From Streptomyces coacervatus (GTDB taxonomy: Bacteria; Actinomycetota; Actinomycetes; Streptomycetales; Streptomycetaceae): a stretch of DNA of 64,000 bases. This document shows, piece after piece, positions 1 through 8,480 of this stretch. The notes under the pieces were generated by a model. That model had not been told where the DNA came from, made no database searches, and saw only the letters and a program-made list of their open reading frames with translations. Where the stretch lies: positions 434,001 to 498,000 of the forward strand of contig NZ_JARHTP010000002.1 in NCBI RefSeq assembly GCF_029223485.1, in the 5' to 3' direction. How positions within the stretch are numbered: the stretch's first letter is position 1; each line of letters starts with the position of its first letter. The position numbers and the translations under genes are program-made.

Positions 1-1
1 T

Positions 2-301
2 GACGCGCCGGGGCTGTCCTTCACCTCGCTGGGCTGGCTGCACCGTACAGAGATCGGGGCGATCGCCTCCGACACCTGGGGCCTGGAAGTACGTCCGTAC
101 GAGTTCGCCGAGCCCGCGATGTCCCCGCTGCACCAGATCGCCATCCCCAACATGGGTCTCCCGCTGGGCGAGATGTGGGACCTGGAGGCACTGGCGGAGG
201 ACTGCGCGGCCGACGGCGTGTATGAGTTCCTGCTGGTGGCGGCGCCCCTGCCGGTCACCGGCGCGGTGGGCGCCCCTGTCAATCCGATCGCGATCAAGTG
301 A
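2..301 (+). CDS. Cyclase-family (kynurenine formamidase-like) hydrolase, C-terminal part
   Basis: Only the last 99 residues lie in the window; the gene starts to the left. The tail contains GAIASDTWGLEVRP and ends with a long segment MWDLEALAEDCAADGVYEF followed by APLPVTGAVGAPVNPIAIK, which is the usual ending of the metal-dependent cyclase family that includes kynurenine formamidase. These enzymes hydrolyse amide or ester bonds. The metal-binding HxGTHxD motif is outside the window and cannot be checked. The stop codon overlaps the GTG start of the next gene (GTGA), so it is translationally coupled to the flavoprotein downstream and probably belongs to the same small catabolic operon. Confidence 0.75.
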   Translation, partial: DAPGLSFTSLGWLHRTEIGAIASDTWGLEVRPYEFAEPAMSPLHQIAIPNMGLPLGEMWDLEALAEDCAADGVYEFLLVAAPLPVTGAVGAPVNPIAIK

Positions 302-1680
302 GTACGCCCTTGAATACCAACCGTTTCTCCGGCACCCTCCACCTCCCCGGCGACGAGGACTTCGAGGACGCCTGCTTCGGGCGCGTCTTCAACGCCCGCC
401 GCCCGTCGGACCGTTCACCGGCCGCCGTACTCAAAGTGCGGACGGAACACGACGTCGTCGAAGGCGTACGGCTGGCCCTGGAGCGCGGCTGGCAGGTCGC
501 CGTCCGCTCCGGCGGGCACAGCTGGGCCGCCTGGTCGGTGCGCGCCAATGCGCTGCTGATCGACCTCGGGGACTTCCGCGAGATGGCGTACGACCCGGCG
601 ACCGGGCTTGTGAGCGCGACGCCCAGCGTCAAGGGCGGCGACGAACTCAACCCGTATCTGGGCGAGTTCGGCCGCTTCTTCAACGGCGGGCACTGCCCGT
701 CCGTCGGGATCGGCGGGTTCCTGCTCCAGGGCGGGCAGGGCTGGAATGCGCGCGGCTGGGGCTGGGCGGCGGAGAACATCGTGGCGATCGACGTGGTCAC
801 CGCCGAGGGCGAGCTGGTGCGGGCGGACGAGACGCAGCACAGCGACCTGTTCTGGGCGGCGCGCGGCGCGGGCCCCGGCTTCTTCGGCATCGTCACCCGC
901 TTCCATCTGCGCACCCGTCCGCTGCCCCGGCATCTGGGGCACACGGTGCACGCCTACCCGCTCGACCTCTTCGACGAGGTCATGACCTGGCTGCACGGCA
1001 TGCACCACACGGTCTCCGACCTGGTGGAGATCGTCGCCCTCACACAGACACCGCCCGGCCTCGACGAACCGGTGGTGCTGGTCACGGGCGTCTCGATGAC
1101 CGACACCCCGGAGCAGGCCGCCGAGGCGCTGGCCCCGCTGCACGCCAACCCGTACGCGGACCGGGCCCTCTTCCGTATCGAGGCCCAACCCACCACGCTC
1201 GCCGAGCAGTTGGCGGGCCAGCGCACCGCCAACCCCGAGGGCCACCGTTATCTCGTCGACAACGCCTGGCTGACCGGGCCGGCGTCGGAGGTGGTGCCGG
1301 CCATCCGCAAGGCGTTCACCGAGCACCCCACCCGGCAGACCTTCACCATCTGGTTCTCCATGGCGCCGCTGCGCGAACTGCCCGACATGGCCTTCTCGTT
1401 GCAGTCGGAGATCTACTCCGCCATCTACGTCGTCCACGACGAGCCCGGGCGCGACGCGGAGCTGCGGGTCTGGCTGGACGACGCGATGGCGGCGATGCAG
1501 CCCGTGACCGCCGGGCAGTACCTCGGGGACTCCGACTTCAGCGTGCGGCAGCTGAGGTTCATGGGCGAGGAGCAGTGGCGGCGGCTGCAGGAGATCCGCG
1601 CCGCCCGCGACCCCAAGGGCCTGTTCGCGGGCCATCTGAGCGCGGGGGCCGTGACCAACACCAACCACTGGGAGCAGTGA
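298..1680 (+). CDS. FAD-linked oxidoreductase, berberine-bridge-enzyme-like (VAO/PCMH fold)
   Basis: A 460-residue flavoprotein. The N-terminal FAD-binding domain (about residues 30-200) contains RSGGHSWAAWS, where the histidine normally forms the 8-alpha bond to FAD, and GHCPSVGIGG, where the cysteine matches the second (6-S-cysteinyl) attachment point of BBE-like enzymes. The C-terminal tail ends NTNHWEQ, matching the short BBE segment. Such enzymes oxidise alcohols, sugars or amines with oxygen; the substrate here is unknown. The GTG start overlaps the preceding stop codon by four bases, and only 3 bp separate it from the following FAH-family gene, so the three genes form one operon. Confidence 0.85.
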   Translation: MSTPLNTNRFSGTLHLPGDEDFEDACFGRVFNARRPSDRSPAAVLKVRTEHDVVEGVRLALERGWQVAVRSGGHSWAAWSVRANALLIDLGDFREMAYDPATGLVSATPSVKGGDELNPYLGEFGRFFNGGHCPSVGIGGFLLQGGQGWNARGWGWAAENIVAIDVVTAEGELVRADETQHSDLFWAARGAGPGFFGIVTRFHLRTRPLPRHLGHTVHAYPLDLFDEVMTWLHGMHHTVSDLVEIVALTQTPPGLDEPVVLVTGVSMTDTPEQAAEALAPLHANPYADRALFRIEAQPTTLAEQLAGQRTANPEGHRYLVDNAWLTGPASEVVPAIRKAFTEHPTRQTFTIWFSMAPLRELPDMAFSLQSEIYSAIYVVHDEPGRDAELRVWLDDAMAAMQPVTAGQYLGDSDFSVRQLRFMGEEQWRRLQEIRAARDPKGLFAGHLSAGAVTNTNHWEQ

Positions 1681-1683
1681 GGC

Positions 1684-2640
1684 ATGCGTTTCGCGACATA
1701 CGAGTACGAGGGCGAGGAGCGCGCCGGGGTGGTGCGGGACGGGGTGATCCATCCGCTGCCCGAGGGGGTCACCGTCCTGGCGCTGATCGAGCGGGATGTC
1801 CTGTACGCCGCCGGCGTCGAAGCACTCCAGCACCCCAGCGATCTGACGGTGGATCAGGTACGGCTGCTGCCGCCGCTGAAGCCGCCCTCCATCCGTGACT
1901 TCGTCGGCTTCGAGGCCCACATCGAGGGGGTGTCCAAGTCCCTGGACGGGCTGGAGCACGTGCCCGAGGAGTGGTACCGGGCGCCCAACTTCTACTTCAC
2001 CAACCCCCACGCGGCCTACGGCGCCCACGACGATGTCCCCGTCCCGGCGGGCTGCTCGGTGCTCGACTTCGAGCTGGAGGTGGGTGCCGTGATCGGGCGC
2101 GCCGGCCGGGACCTCACGCCCGGGCAGGCACGCGAGCACATCGTCGGCTACCTGGTCTTCAACGACTGGTCGGCGCGCGACCTGCAGAAGCCGGAGAAGA
2201 ACCTCGGGCTCGGCTTCTCCAAGGGCAAGGACTTCGCCAACACCCTCGGCCCCTACCTGGTCACCGCGGACGAGGTGGCGGACCGGCGGGACGCGGACGG
2301 CTTCCTCGACCTGGAGATGACGGTCACCCTCAACGGCGAACTCATCGGCCGCGACACCCTTGCGAACTGCTCGTGGACCTTCGAGGAGATGGTCGCCTAC
2401 GCGGCCCGGGACACCTGGGTGCGACCCGGGGACATCCTCGGCTCGGGCACCTGCGGCTGGGGGGCACTGGCGGAGTTCTGGGGCCGGCTCGGGGAGCGTA
2501 CGCCGCCTCCGCTGTCACCGGGCGACGAGGTCACGCTCAGCGTGGAGGGCCTCGGCAGCCTGTCCAACCGGGTCGTGCCCGGACGCACGGACGTCTACCT
2601 TCCGCGGGCACGCAAACGGGGGCGCACTCCGCGGCCGTAG
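1684..2640 (+). CDS. Fumarylacetoacetate hydrolase (FAH) family protein
   Basis: A 318-residue protein of the FAH superfamily, which cleaves C-C bonds or decarboxylates 2-keto acids in aromatic ring degradation. The metal-binding core is visible as DFELEVGAVIGR (residues ~125-136, the E-x-E pair) followed by FNDWSARDLQ with the aspartate that completes the Mg2+/Mn2+ site, and KGKDFANTLGPYLV, the usual substrate-loop segment. The first ~70 residues form the small N-terminal domain found in many members. It starts 3 bp after the flavoprotein gene. Together with the cyclase fragment and the flavoprotein it suggests a pathway for an aromatic or cyclic compound; the substrate cannot be read from sequence. 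Confidence 0.88.
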   Translation: MRFATYEYEGEERAGVVRDGVIHPLPEGVTVLALIERDVLYAAGVEALQHPSDLTVDQVRLLPPLKPPSIRDFVGFEAHIEGVSKSLDGLEHVPEEWYRAPNFYFTNPHAAYGAHDDVPVPAGCSVLDFELEVGAVIGRAGRDLTPGQAREHIVGYLVFNDWSARDLQKPEKNLGLGFSKGKDFANTLGPYLVTADEVADRRDADGFLDLEMTVTLNGELIGRDTLANCSWTFEEMVAYAARDTWVRPGDILGSGTCGWGALAEFWGRLGERTPPPLSPGDEVTLSVEGLGSLSNRVVPGRTDVYLPRARKRGRTPRP

Positions 2641-2669
2641 CGGAACCGCCCTCCTGACCTGCACACATC

Positions 2670-2700
2670 CAGGGATCCGATGGCTGCTATCGGATCCCTG
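2670..2700. promoter_or_regulatory. Perfect 12-bp inverted repeat with 7-nt loop
   Basis: Arms CAGGGATCCGAT and ATCGGATCCCTG flank GGCTGCT. It lies 30 bp after the FAH gene stop and 93 bp before the LysR gene start. It could be a terminator stem for the upstream operon, but there is no T tract, or an operator for the adjacent LysR regulator. Confidence 0.6.
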
Positions 2701-2792
2701 TGAGTTGTCCCCGAGGCTCTTCCTCGGCGACAGACCCATGGTTACGCTCCGAACTCACCGAGCTTCAAGGATGCAGCCGGAAGGGAACACAC

Positions 2793-3782
2793 ATGGGTCT
2801 CGGAGCCATCGACCTGAATCTTCTGGTGGCGTTGGAAGCCCTCCTGGAGGAGAAGAACGTCACGCATGCGGGCGTACGGCTGTCCACCAGCCAGTCCGCG
2901 ATGAGCGGCTCGCTGGCCCGGCTGCGCCGGCACTTCAACGACGAGCTGCTGGTGCGGGTCGGCCGGGAGTACGAGCTGACACCGCTGGCGGAGCGGCTGC
3001 TTCCGGTCGTGCAGGCCTCGCTGCACAAGGCGGAGGAGGCACTGTCGCTGACCCGGCACTTCGACCCGCACCGCAGCCGGCAGCGCTTCTCCGTGGTCAT
3101 GTCCGACTACGTGATGACGATGCTCGTGGAACCGCTGCTGCGGGTGATCGCGGAGGAGGCGCCGGGGGTCCGTATCGACTTCCACCCGATCGTGGACGGG
3201 CAGCTGGAGAACGAGACGCACCTGCGCTGCCACGACCTGATGATCGTGCCGCTCGGCTACCAACTGCCGGGGGTCAGCGAGGCCGTGATGCACGACCGGT
3301 TCGTGTGTCTGGTCGACCGGGACAACCCGCGCCTGCTGGACGGGCGGCTCGGCCTGCGCGACCTGGCCGAGATGCCGCACGCCTCCTGTGCCCTCGGCAA
3401 GAGCCACACGCCCGCCGAGCGCCAGCTCGAAACCCTCGGCATCACGCCGAAGGTGCAGGTCAGCACCCCCGGCTTCACGGTGCTTCCGTTTCTGGTCAGC
3501 GGCACGGACCTGGTGGCCATGGTGCCCGAACGGCTCGCACGGCGCTACGAGGGCTTCGCGCACTGTGCCGTCGTACCGACGCCGTTCCCGGACGTACCGC
3601 TGGTGGAGGCCATGTACTGGCACCACAACCGGCACTCCGACCCCGCCCACCGGTGGCTGCGCGAGACGGTGCGCAGGGTCGGGGCCTCGCTGGACGCGCC
3701 GTCGGCCACCACCGACGAGATCGCGGCCGCGGATGCCTGCCATGACGAACACGCGTTTCCGGAGCTGACCGCGGCTTCCTAG
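2793..3782 (+). CDS. LysR-family transcriptional regulator
   Basis: 329 residues. The N-terminal winged helix-turn-helix (about 9-66) reads DLNLLVALEALLEEKNVTHAG followed by STSQSAMSGSLARLRRHF, typical of the NodD-like branch of LysR regulators, followed by a type-2 periplasmic-binding-like effector domain. The start at 2793 is chosen because GGAAGG lies 8-13 bases upstream and the protein then begins MGLGAIDLNLL as in relatives; an upstream in-frame start would add an unrelated leader. It lies between the catabolic operon and an SDR gene, all on the same strand, so it probably responds to a pathway compound and controls its neighbours. The palindrome at 2670-2700 is a candidate binding site. 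Confidence 0.9.
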   Translation: MGLGAIDLNLLVALEALLEEKNVTHAGVRLSTSQSAMSGSLARLRRHFNDELLVRVGREYELTPLAERLLPVVQASLHKAEEALSLTRHFDPHRSRQRFSVVMSDYVMTMLVEPLLRVIAEEAPGVRIDFHPIVDGQLENETHLRCHDLMIVPLGYQLPGVSEAVMHDRFVCLVDRDNPRLLDGRLGLRDLAEMPHASCALGKSHTPAERQLETLGITPKVQVSTPGFTVLPFLVSGTDLVAMVPERLARRYEGFAHCAVVPTPFPDVPLVEAMYWHHNRHSDPAHRWLRETVRRVGASLDAPSATTDEIAAADACHDEHAFPELTAAS

Positions 3783-3821
3783 CGTGGACGGGAGACTTCC
3801 CGCACCCAGCTTGGAGGAGCC

Positions 3822-4589
3822 GTGAGCCGTACGCGTCTGGCGGGCCGCACCGTCGTCGTCACCGGGGCCGCACAGGGCCAGGGAGCCGCGGAGGCGACGG
3901 CCGCCGCCCAGGAGGGCGCGACGGTGATCGCGACCGACGTCGTGGACGAGACGGGCGAGAAGCTGGCCGCATCCCTGCGCGCCGACGGCCTCGACGTCAC
4001 CTACCGGCACCTGGATGTGTCGTCGCCGGACGACTGGGTGTCACTGGCCGGGGATCTTGAGGTCGTGCACGGGTTGGTCAACAACGCGGGCATTCCGATG
4101 CGGGCGCGCCTGGGCGAGGTCGAACTCGCCGACTGGAACCGGGCGTTCGCGGTGAACACGACCGGCGCCCTGCTGGGCATCCAGGCCCTGGCGCCGCTGA
4201 TGCCGGCCGGCTCCGCCATCGTCAACGTCGGTTCGGTGGCGGGCCTTACGGCCCATCACGCGGTGGCGTACACGGCGAGCAAGTGGGCGCTGCGGGGTCT
4301 GTCGAAGGTGGCGGCGCTGGAGTTGGCGCCGCGCGGCATCCGCACGAATGTGATCCACCCCGGTTACATCGAGACCTCGCTGATGGCCTCCGCGAACCCG
4401 GTGTTCGTCCGGGCGCACGTCTCGATGACGCCCCAGGGCCGCGGCGGCACCGTCGACGAGGTGGCTCCGCTGGTGGTCTATCTGCTGTCCGACGAGGCGT
4501 CGTACGTCAACGGCGCGGAGATCACCGTAGACGGGGGGTATGCGGCGCACGGCGGGGTGAAGGCGATCACGAACGCACTTGACGCCTGA
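3822..4589 (+). CDS. SDR-family NAD(P)-dependent oxidoreductase
   Basis: 255 residues, the normal length of a classical short-chain dehydrogenase. The cofactor motif VVVTGAAQGQGAA lies near residues 8-20, NNAG marks the fourth beta strand, the catalytic serine is in VNVGSVAG, and the YTASK motif gives the catalytic Tyr and Lys. The tail VNGAEITVDGGY is typical. The GTG start at 3822 is preceded by GGAGGAG at a good distance. It follows the LysR gene by 39 bp and may be part of the same catabolic unit, oxidising or reducing an alcohol/ketone intermediate; the substrate is unknown. Confidence 0.9.
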   Translation: MSRTRLAGRTVVVTGAAQGQGAAEATAAAQEGATVIATDVVDETGEKLAASLRADGLDVTYRHLDVSSPDDWVSLAGDLEVVHGLVNNAGIPMRARLGEVELADWNRAFAVNTTGALLGIQALAPLMPAGSAIVNVGSVAGLTAHHAVAYTASKWALRGLSKVAALELAPRGIRTNVIHPGYIETSLMASANPVFVRAHVSMTPQGRGGTVDEVAPLVVYLLSDEASYVNGAEITVDGGYAAHGGVKAITNALDA

Positions 4590-4613
4590 GGCACCGGATC
4601 CGCCTGCGGGCCG

Positions 4614-4650
4614 GTGGGGGCTTGTCGCGCAGTTCCCCGCGCCCCTTCAG
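4614..4650. repeat. Copy of a common Streptomyces intergenic repeat
   Basis: The segment begins GTGGGGGCTTGTCGCGCAGT and continues TCCCCGCGCCCCTTCAG. From memory, very similar sequences recur in intergenic regions of many Streptomyces chromosomes. Here it sits between two convergent genes. The right half of the usual hairpin is poorly preserved. Function unknown. Confidence 0.5.
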
Positions 4651-4673
4651 TGCGCTCCCCAACCGCAGGGTAG

Positions 4674-5357
4674 TCAGCCCGACCCGCTCGGTCTGGGAAG
4701 CCCGAGCGTCAAGGTGTCGGTGGGCAGCGAAGGGGACGGCCAGTGGGGCTCTGAGCGCCAGTTCCGCCAGCCCGCGTCAGAGGCGAAGGGCCCCGTCCCC
4801 TCTACGATCATCGCCGTCGCTTCCTCGCGGGCCATCTGGACCGCCCGGTGATCGGCCTCGCTCACAACACCCAGCCGGCGGCCGTGGGCGTACTCGTCCT
4901 CGTCCTTCCAGGTCCACCGGGACAGGTCCGGTTCGATCACCAGGTCCAGGAGGAGGTCGAAGGTGTCGAAGCCGATGGCGGTGCGGCGCATCGGCTGCTG
5001 GAAGTTGACGTACCAGTGGGTGAGTCGGTGACCGTCGGTCGGCTCGTAGAAAGCATGCACGCTGAACCAGGCCTCCGGTGGGACCCACTGCAGATGGGCC
5101 GTGCTCCGCCACGACCAGCTGCCCAACTGCCAGTGTCCGCAAGCCAGTTGTGGTATCGCCCGGGATCTCGCGGTCTCGTCGCCCGTCTGCAGCCAGTCGA
5201 TCCAGGTCGTCGGAGCGAACATCTGCGTGCCCGGCCAGCAGCCGAGGACGAGCGCTTCCGGGCCGTCCGCGACGACCCGGAGTGCATGAGCACTCCATAC
5301 CCTGTCGCGGAACAGATCGCGTCGCACCGCGGTCTCGCCCTGCCGGAACCTCCGCAT
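4674..5357 (-). CDS. DUF402-domain protein
   Basis: 227 residues. DUF402 proteins share a beta-barrel fold, and some members are nucleoside di/tri-phosphatases. Typical features here are the central WYVNFQQPMRRTAIGFDTFD segment, then LLLDLVIEPDLSRWTWKDEDEY with the acidic cluster used for metal binding in relatives, and a C-terminal helix region with EADHRAVQMAREEATAMI. The start at 5357 is preceded by GGAGGT at 5-base spacing; a longer in-frame start at 5522 lacks such a site and would overlap the MFS gene. It points toward the convergent SDR gene. Its biological role here is not known. Confidence 0.85.
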   Translation of the reverse strand: MRRFRQGETAVRRDLFRDRVWSAHALRVVADGPEALVLGCWPGTQMFAPTTWIDWLQTGDETARSRAIPQLACGHWQLGSWSWRSTAHLQWVPPEAWFSVHAFYEPTDGHRLTHWYVNFQQPMRRTAIGFDTFDLLLDLVIEPDLSRWTWKDEDEYAHGRRLGVVSEADHRAVQMAREEATAMIVEGTGPFASDAGWRNWRSEPHWPSPSLPTDTLTLGLPRPSGSG

Positions 5358-5388
5358 GCAGCACCTCCGGGCGCAATAACGTCCCGCG

Positions 5389-6843
5389 TCACCGCCGGGG
5401 TTCCCCGGCCACCGATGCATCGGCACGCGCCTGCTCAATGGTCCGACCCCGCGGCAGCAGTGGCCGTGGCCGTCGGAGCAGCGCCAGGGCGCAGGCCAGC
5501 CCGGCCGCCGCGAGCACGACACATGCCGTGAACGCGGCCCGGTAACCCGCGGTCAAGGCCGCGAGGCGTTCCGGGCCGCCGCTGTGGGAGAGGGCGACGG
5601 AGGTGACGACGGCAACCCCGAAGGCGCCGCCGATCTGGAAGGCCGCGGTGTTGATCCCGGAGGCCACCCCGGACTCCCGCTCCCCCACGCCGGTCAGCGC
5701 GGCGATGGAGCCGGCCACCGCGCAGGCGCCGAGGCCCGGTCCGAAGAGCAGCAGTCCGGGCAGCAGGTCGCCGACGAAGCCGCCGTCCACCGGCACACCG
5801 GACAGCAGCAGACTGCCCGTGCCGACCAGGGCGAGCCCACCGACCGCGACCGGACGGGCGCCGATGCGGGTGACCAGGGCCTGCCCCGCGTAGGAGCCGA
5901 CGACGGCGCCGACCGGCATCACCACATTGGCGAGGCCGAACCGCAGCGGCGAGTAGCCGAGGACGCCCTGCCCGTACTGGGACAGGGTGTACGACATCCC
6001 GAAGGCGCAGGCCCCGAGCAGGAACACGACCAGGTTGGCGCCGCTCACCGTCCGCGCCCGCAGCAGGCGCAGCGGTACGAGGGGTGCCCCGGACCGGGCC
6101 TCGATGCGGATGAAGACCAGGGCGAGCAGTACGGCCGCGGCCAACAGGCCGGTCGTGCGCGCCGACAGCCATCCGGCGCGGGGCGCCTCGACGACGGCGT
6201 ACACGCAGACGACGAGCGCGGCGGTGACGGTGAGTGCGCCGGCCGGGTCGTAGGCGCGGGAGCGTGCCTCGGTGCGGCTCTCGTGCAGCAGCAGGGGGCT
6301 CAGGGCCAGCAGGAGCAGGGCGACGGGGACGTTGAGGAAGAAGACCCACTGCCAGCCGAGGATGTCGGTGAGCGGTCCGCCGATCAGGAGGGCGGCGGTG
6401 GCGCCGAAGCCGCCGCTGCCGGACCAGACGGCGAGGGCCTTGTTGCGTTCGTGGCCCTCCTCGAAGGTGTTCACCAGGAGGGAGAGGGCGCTGGGCGCCA
6501 TGACGGCGGCCGACAGGCCCTGGACGGCGCGTGCCGCAATGAGCACTCCGGGGCTCCAGGCGCATCCGCACACCAGGGAGGACAGTCCGAACAGCAGCGT
6601 TCCGGACATGAAGACGCGGAGGCGGCCCAGCAGGTCGGCCGTCCGGCCGCCGAGAAGCAGCAGCCCGCCGAAGCTGAGCAGATAGGCGCTCATCACCCAT
6701 TGCGCGCCGTCCGCGGACAGGCCGAGGCCGCGGGTGATCGACGGCAGGGCGAGCAGGACGATCTGCGCGTCGAGGATCACCATGAATCCGGCGACGCAGA
6801 GCAGCGCGAGGGCGTACCGGCGGCGGGCGTTGTCGGCGATCAT
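5389..6843 (-). CDS. MFS transporter, DHA2 (EmrB/QacA-type) drug exporter
   Basis: 484 residues with about 14 hydrophobic helices, as expected for the DHA2 branch of proton-driven drug exporters. The first helix reads LALLCVAGFMVILDAQIVLLALPSI, and motif A-like GRTADLLGRLRVF follows helix 2. The ATG at 6843 is preferred over 6870 because GGGAGG lies 6 bases upstream. It is the last gene of the ECF42 module and has its own ECF42-type promoter (6877-6903) inside the 3' end of the sigma gene, which ties the pump directly to that sigma factor. The transported compound is unknown. Confidence 0.9.
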   Translation of the reverse strand: MIADNARRRYALALLCVAGFMVILDAQIVLLALPSITRGLGLSADGAQWVMSAYLLSFGGLLLLGGRTADLLGRLRVFMSGTLLFGLSSLVCGCAWSPGVLIAARAVQGLSAAVMAPSALSLLVNTFEEGHERNKALAVWSGSGGFGATAALLIGGPLTDILGWQWVFFLNVPVALLLLALSPLLLHESRTEARSRAYDPAGALTVTAALVVCVYAVVEAPRAGWLSARTTGLLAAAVLLALVFIRIEARSGAPLVPLRLLRARTVSGANLVVFLLGACAFGMSYTLSQYGQGVLGYSPLRFGLANVVMPVGAVVGSYAGQALVTRIGARPVAVGGLALVGTGSLLLSGVPVDGGFVGDLLPGLLLFGPGLGACAVAGSIAALTGVGERESGVASGINTAAFQIGGAFGVAVVTSVALSHSGGPERLAALTAGYRAAFTACVVLAAAGLACALALLRRPRPLLPRGRTIEQARADASVAGEPRR

Positions 6844-6876
6844 GGTCGGCCTCCCAGGGGGTTGTGTCACCCCACC

Positions 6877-6903
6877 GACGAACGGCCCTTACGCGGATCG
6901 ACA
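6877..6903 (-). promoter_or_regulatory. ECF42-type promoter for the MFS gene
   Basis: Reading the minus strand: TGTCGA (-35, 6903-6898), 17 bp, then CGTC (-10, 6880-6877), followed by GGTGGGGTG. The same arrangement with identical spacing occurs at 9238-9264. TGTCGA/CGTC matches the promoter pattern I recall for ECF42 sigma factors. It overlaps the end of the sigma gene and drives the exporter. Confidence 0.7.
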
Positions 6904-8145
6904 CTCCGCGAGCCGCTTCTGCAGAAACCTCCGCTCGGCGTCGTTCTCCACCAGCTGCAGCGCCCGCTCGTACGCCGCGGCCGCCTCGTTCGTACGGCCG
7001 CTGCGGCGCAGCAGGTCTGCGCGGGTCGCCGGCAGCAGGTGGTAGCCGTCCAGGTCGCCTTCGGCCTCCAGTTCCGCGACCAGGGCGAGTCCTGCGTCGG
7101 GGCTCTCGGACATGCCGACGGCGACCGCGCGGTTGAGGCGGACCACGGCGGAGGGCACGAACCGCGCCAACTCGCCGTACAGCGCGGCGATGTCGGCCCA
7201 GTCGGTGTCCTCGGCGGTGGCGGCCGTGGTGTGGCAGGCGGCGATGGCGGCCTGGATCTGGTACGGGCCGGGGCTGCCGCGGCGCAGCGCGGTCTCCAGC
7301 AGTTCGGCGCCCTCGTCGATCTCGGTGCGGTCCCAGGCGCCGCGGTCCTGGTCCTCCAGGGTCACCAGATCTCCGGCCGCGTCCACGCGCGTGTGCCTGC
7401 GGGCGTCGTGCAGCAGCAGGAGGGCGAGCAGGCCGAGCGCCTCGGGCTCGTCGGGCATGAGCCGGGCCAGGAGACGGGCCAGCCGGATCGCCTCCGCGCA
7501 CAGGTCGGTGCGCACGAGGTCGGCGCCGGACGTGGCGGCGTACCCCTCATTGAACAGAAGGTAGAGCACGCCGAGTACGCCGGTGGTGCGTTCGGGCAGG
7601 AGGTGCGCGGGCGGTACCCGGTACGGGATGCCGGCGTTGCGGATCTTCTTCTTGGCCCGCACCAGACGCTGCGCCATGGTCGCCTCGGGCACGAGGAAGG
7701 CGCGGGCGATCTCCGGTGTGGCCAGTCCCGCGAGGGTGCGCAGGGTCAGGGCGACCCTCGCCTCGATGGGCAGCGCGGGATGGCAGCAGGTGAAGATCAG
7801 CCGCAGCCGGTCGTCCTGGACGCCGCTGTCGTCGCCGTCGTACTCCGGGTCGTACGGTCCCTCGTCCCGCGCCAGCACTGCCGCCTCCCGCAGTTTCGCC
7901 GCCCCCACCGCCTCCCGGCGCAGCACGTCGAGGGCGCGGTTGCGGGCGGTCGTGGTCAGCCAGGCCCCGGGGCGGCGCGGCACACCGTCGCGCCGCCAGC
8001 GGTCCAGGGCCTGGGCGAAGGCGTCCTGCGCACACTCCTCGGCGAGGTCCCAGTCACCGGTCACCCGGATCAGGGTGGCCACGACCTGGCCCCACTCCTC
8101 ACGGAACGCGGCCGCGACGGCCTCCTCGACATCGGGCACGTTCAC
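6889..8145 (-). CDS. ECF42-group RNA polymerase sigma factor with C-terminal TPR-like extension
   Basis: 418 residues, more than twice the size of a plain ECF sigma factor. Region 2 is seen at residues ~10-75 (EECAQDAFAQALDRW, then PGAWLTTTARNRALDVLRR), region 4 follows (ARVALTLRTLAGLATPEIARAFLVPEATMAQRLVRAKKKI), then the DUF6596/TPR-like extension of about 230 residues characteristic of ECF42. These sigma factors pair with DGPF/YCII proteins instead of a classical anti-sigma factor. The GTG start overlaps the stop of the upstream YCII gene (GTGA). Two matching promoters in the module suggest autoregulation and control of the exporter. Confidence 0.92.
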   Translation of the reverse strand: MNVPDVEEAVAAAFREEWGQVVATLIRVTGDWDLAEECAQDAFAQALDRWRRDGVPRRPGAWLTTTARNRALDVLRREAVGAAKLREAAVLARDEGPYDPEYDGDDSGVQDDRLRLIFTCCHPALPIEARVALTLRTLAGLATPEIARAFLVPEATMAQRLVRAKKKIRNAGIPYRVPPAHLLPERTTGVLGVLYLLFNEGYAATSGADLVRTDLCAEAIRLARLLARLMPDEPEALGLLALLLLHDARRHTRVDAAGDLVTLEDQDRGAWDRTEIDEGAELLETALRRGSPGPYQIQAAIAACHTTAATAEDTDWADIAALYGELARFVPSAVVRLNRAVAVGMSESPDAGLALVAELEAEGDLDGYHLLPATRADLLRRSGRTNEAAAAYERALQLVENDAERRFLQKRLAECRSA

Positions 8146-8480
8146 TCCCAGACCGGCCGCACCTCGACCGATCCGCCGTCGGCTGCGGCCGGATGCCTGG
8201 CGGCGAGCGCGATGGCCTCGTCGAGGTCGGCGACGTCGATGAAGGCGATCCCGGCGAGATACTCCTTGGTCTCCGCGAACGGGCCGTCGCTGAGCAGGAC
8301 TTCGTCGCCGCGGACCCGCACGGTGGTGGCGTCGGCGGAGGGCCGCAGGCGTGCGCCGCCGGTGACCCGGCCCGCTCGTACCTCTTCGAAGTACGCGGCG
8401 AAACGTGGGTCGGCGGCGTGCTCCGCCGGGCTCTGCTCCTCGCCTCCGACCGGGGAGCAGAACAGCAGGGCGTACTTCAT
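8142..8480 (-). CDS. YCII/DGPF-domain protein
   Basis: 112 residues forming one YCII-like ferredoxin fold domain. It begins MKYALLFCSPVG and carries LLSDGPFAETKEYLAG, the DGPF signature of proteins genetically linked to ECF42 sigma factors. Their molecular role is uncertain; they are thought to influence sigma activity or sense a signal. The start at 8480 overlaps the stop of the upstream gene (TGATG), with GGAGG just upstream, and the stop overlaps the sigma start, so the three genes are translated in a tightly coupled way. Confidence 0.88.
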   Translation of the reverse strand: MKYALLFCSPVGGEEQSPAEHAADPRFAAYFEEVRAGRVTGGARLRPSADATTVRVRGDEVLLSDGPFAETKEYLAGIAFIDVADLDEAIALAARHPAAADGGSVEVRPVWE

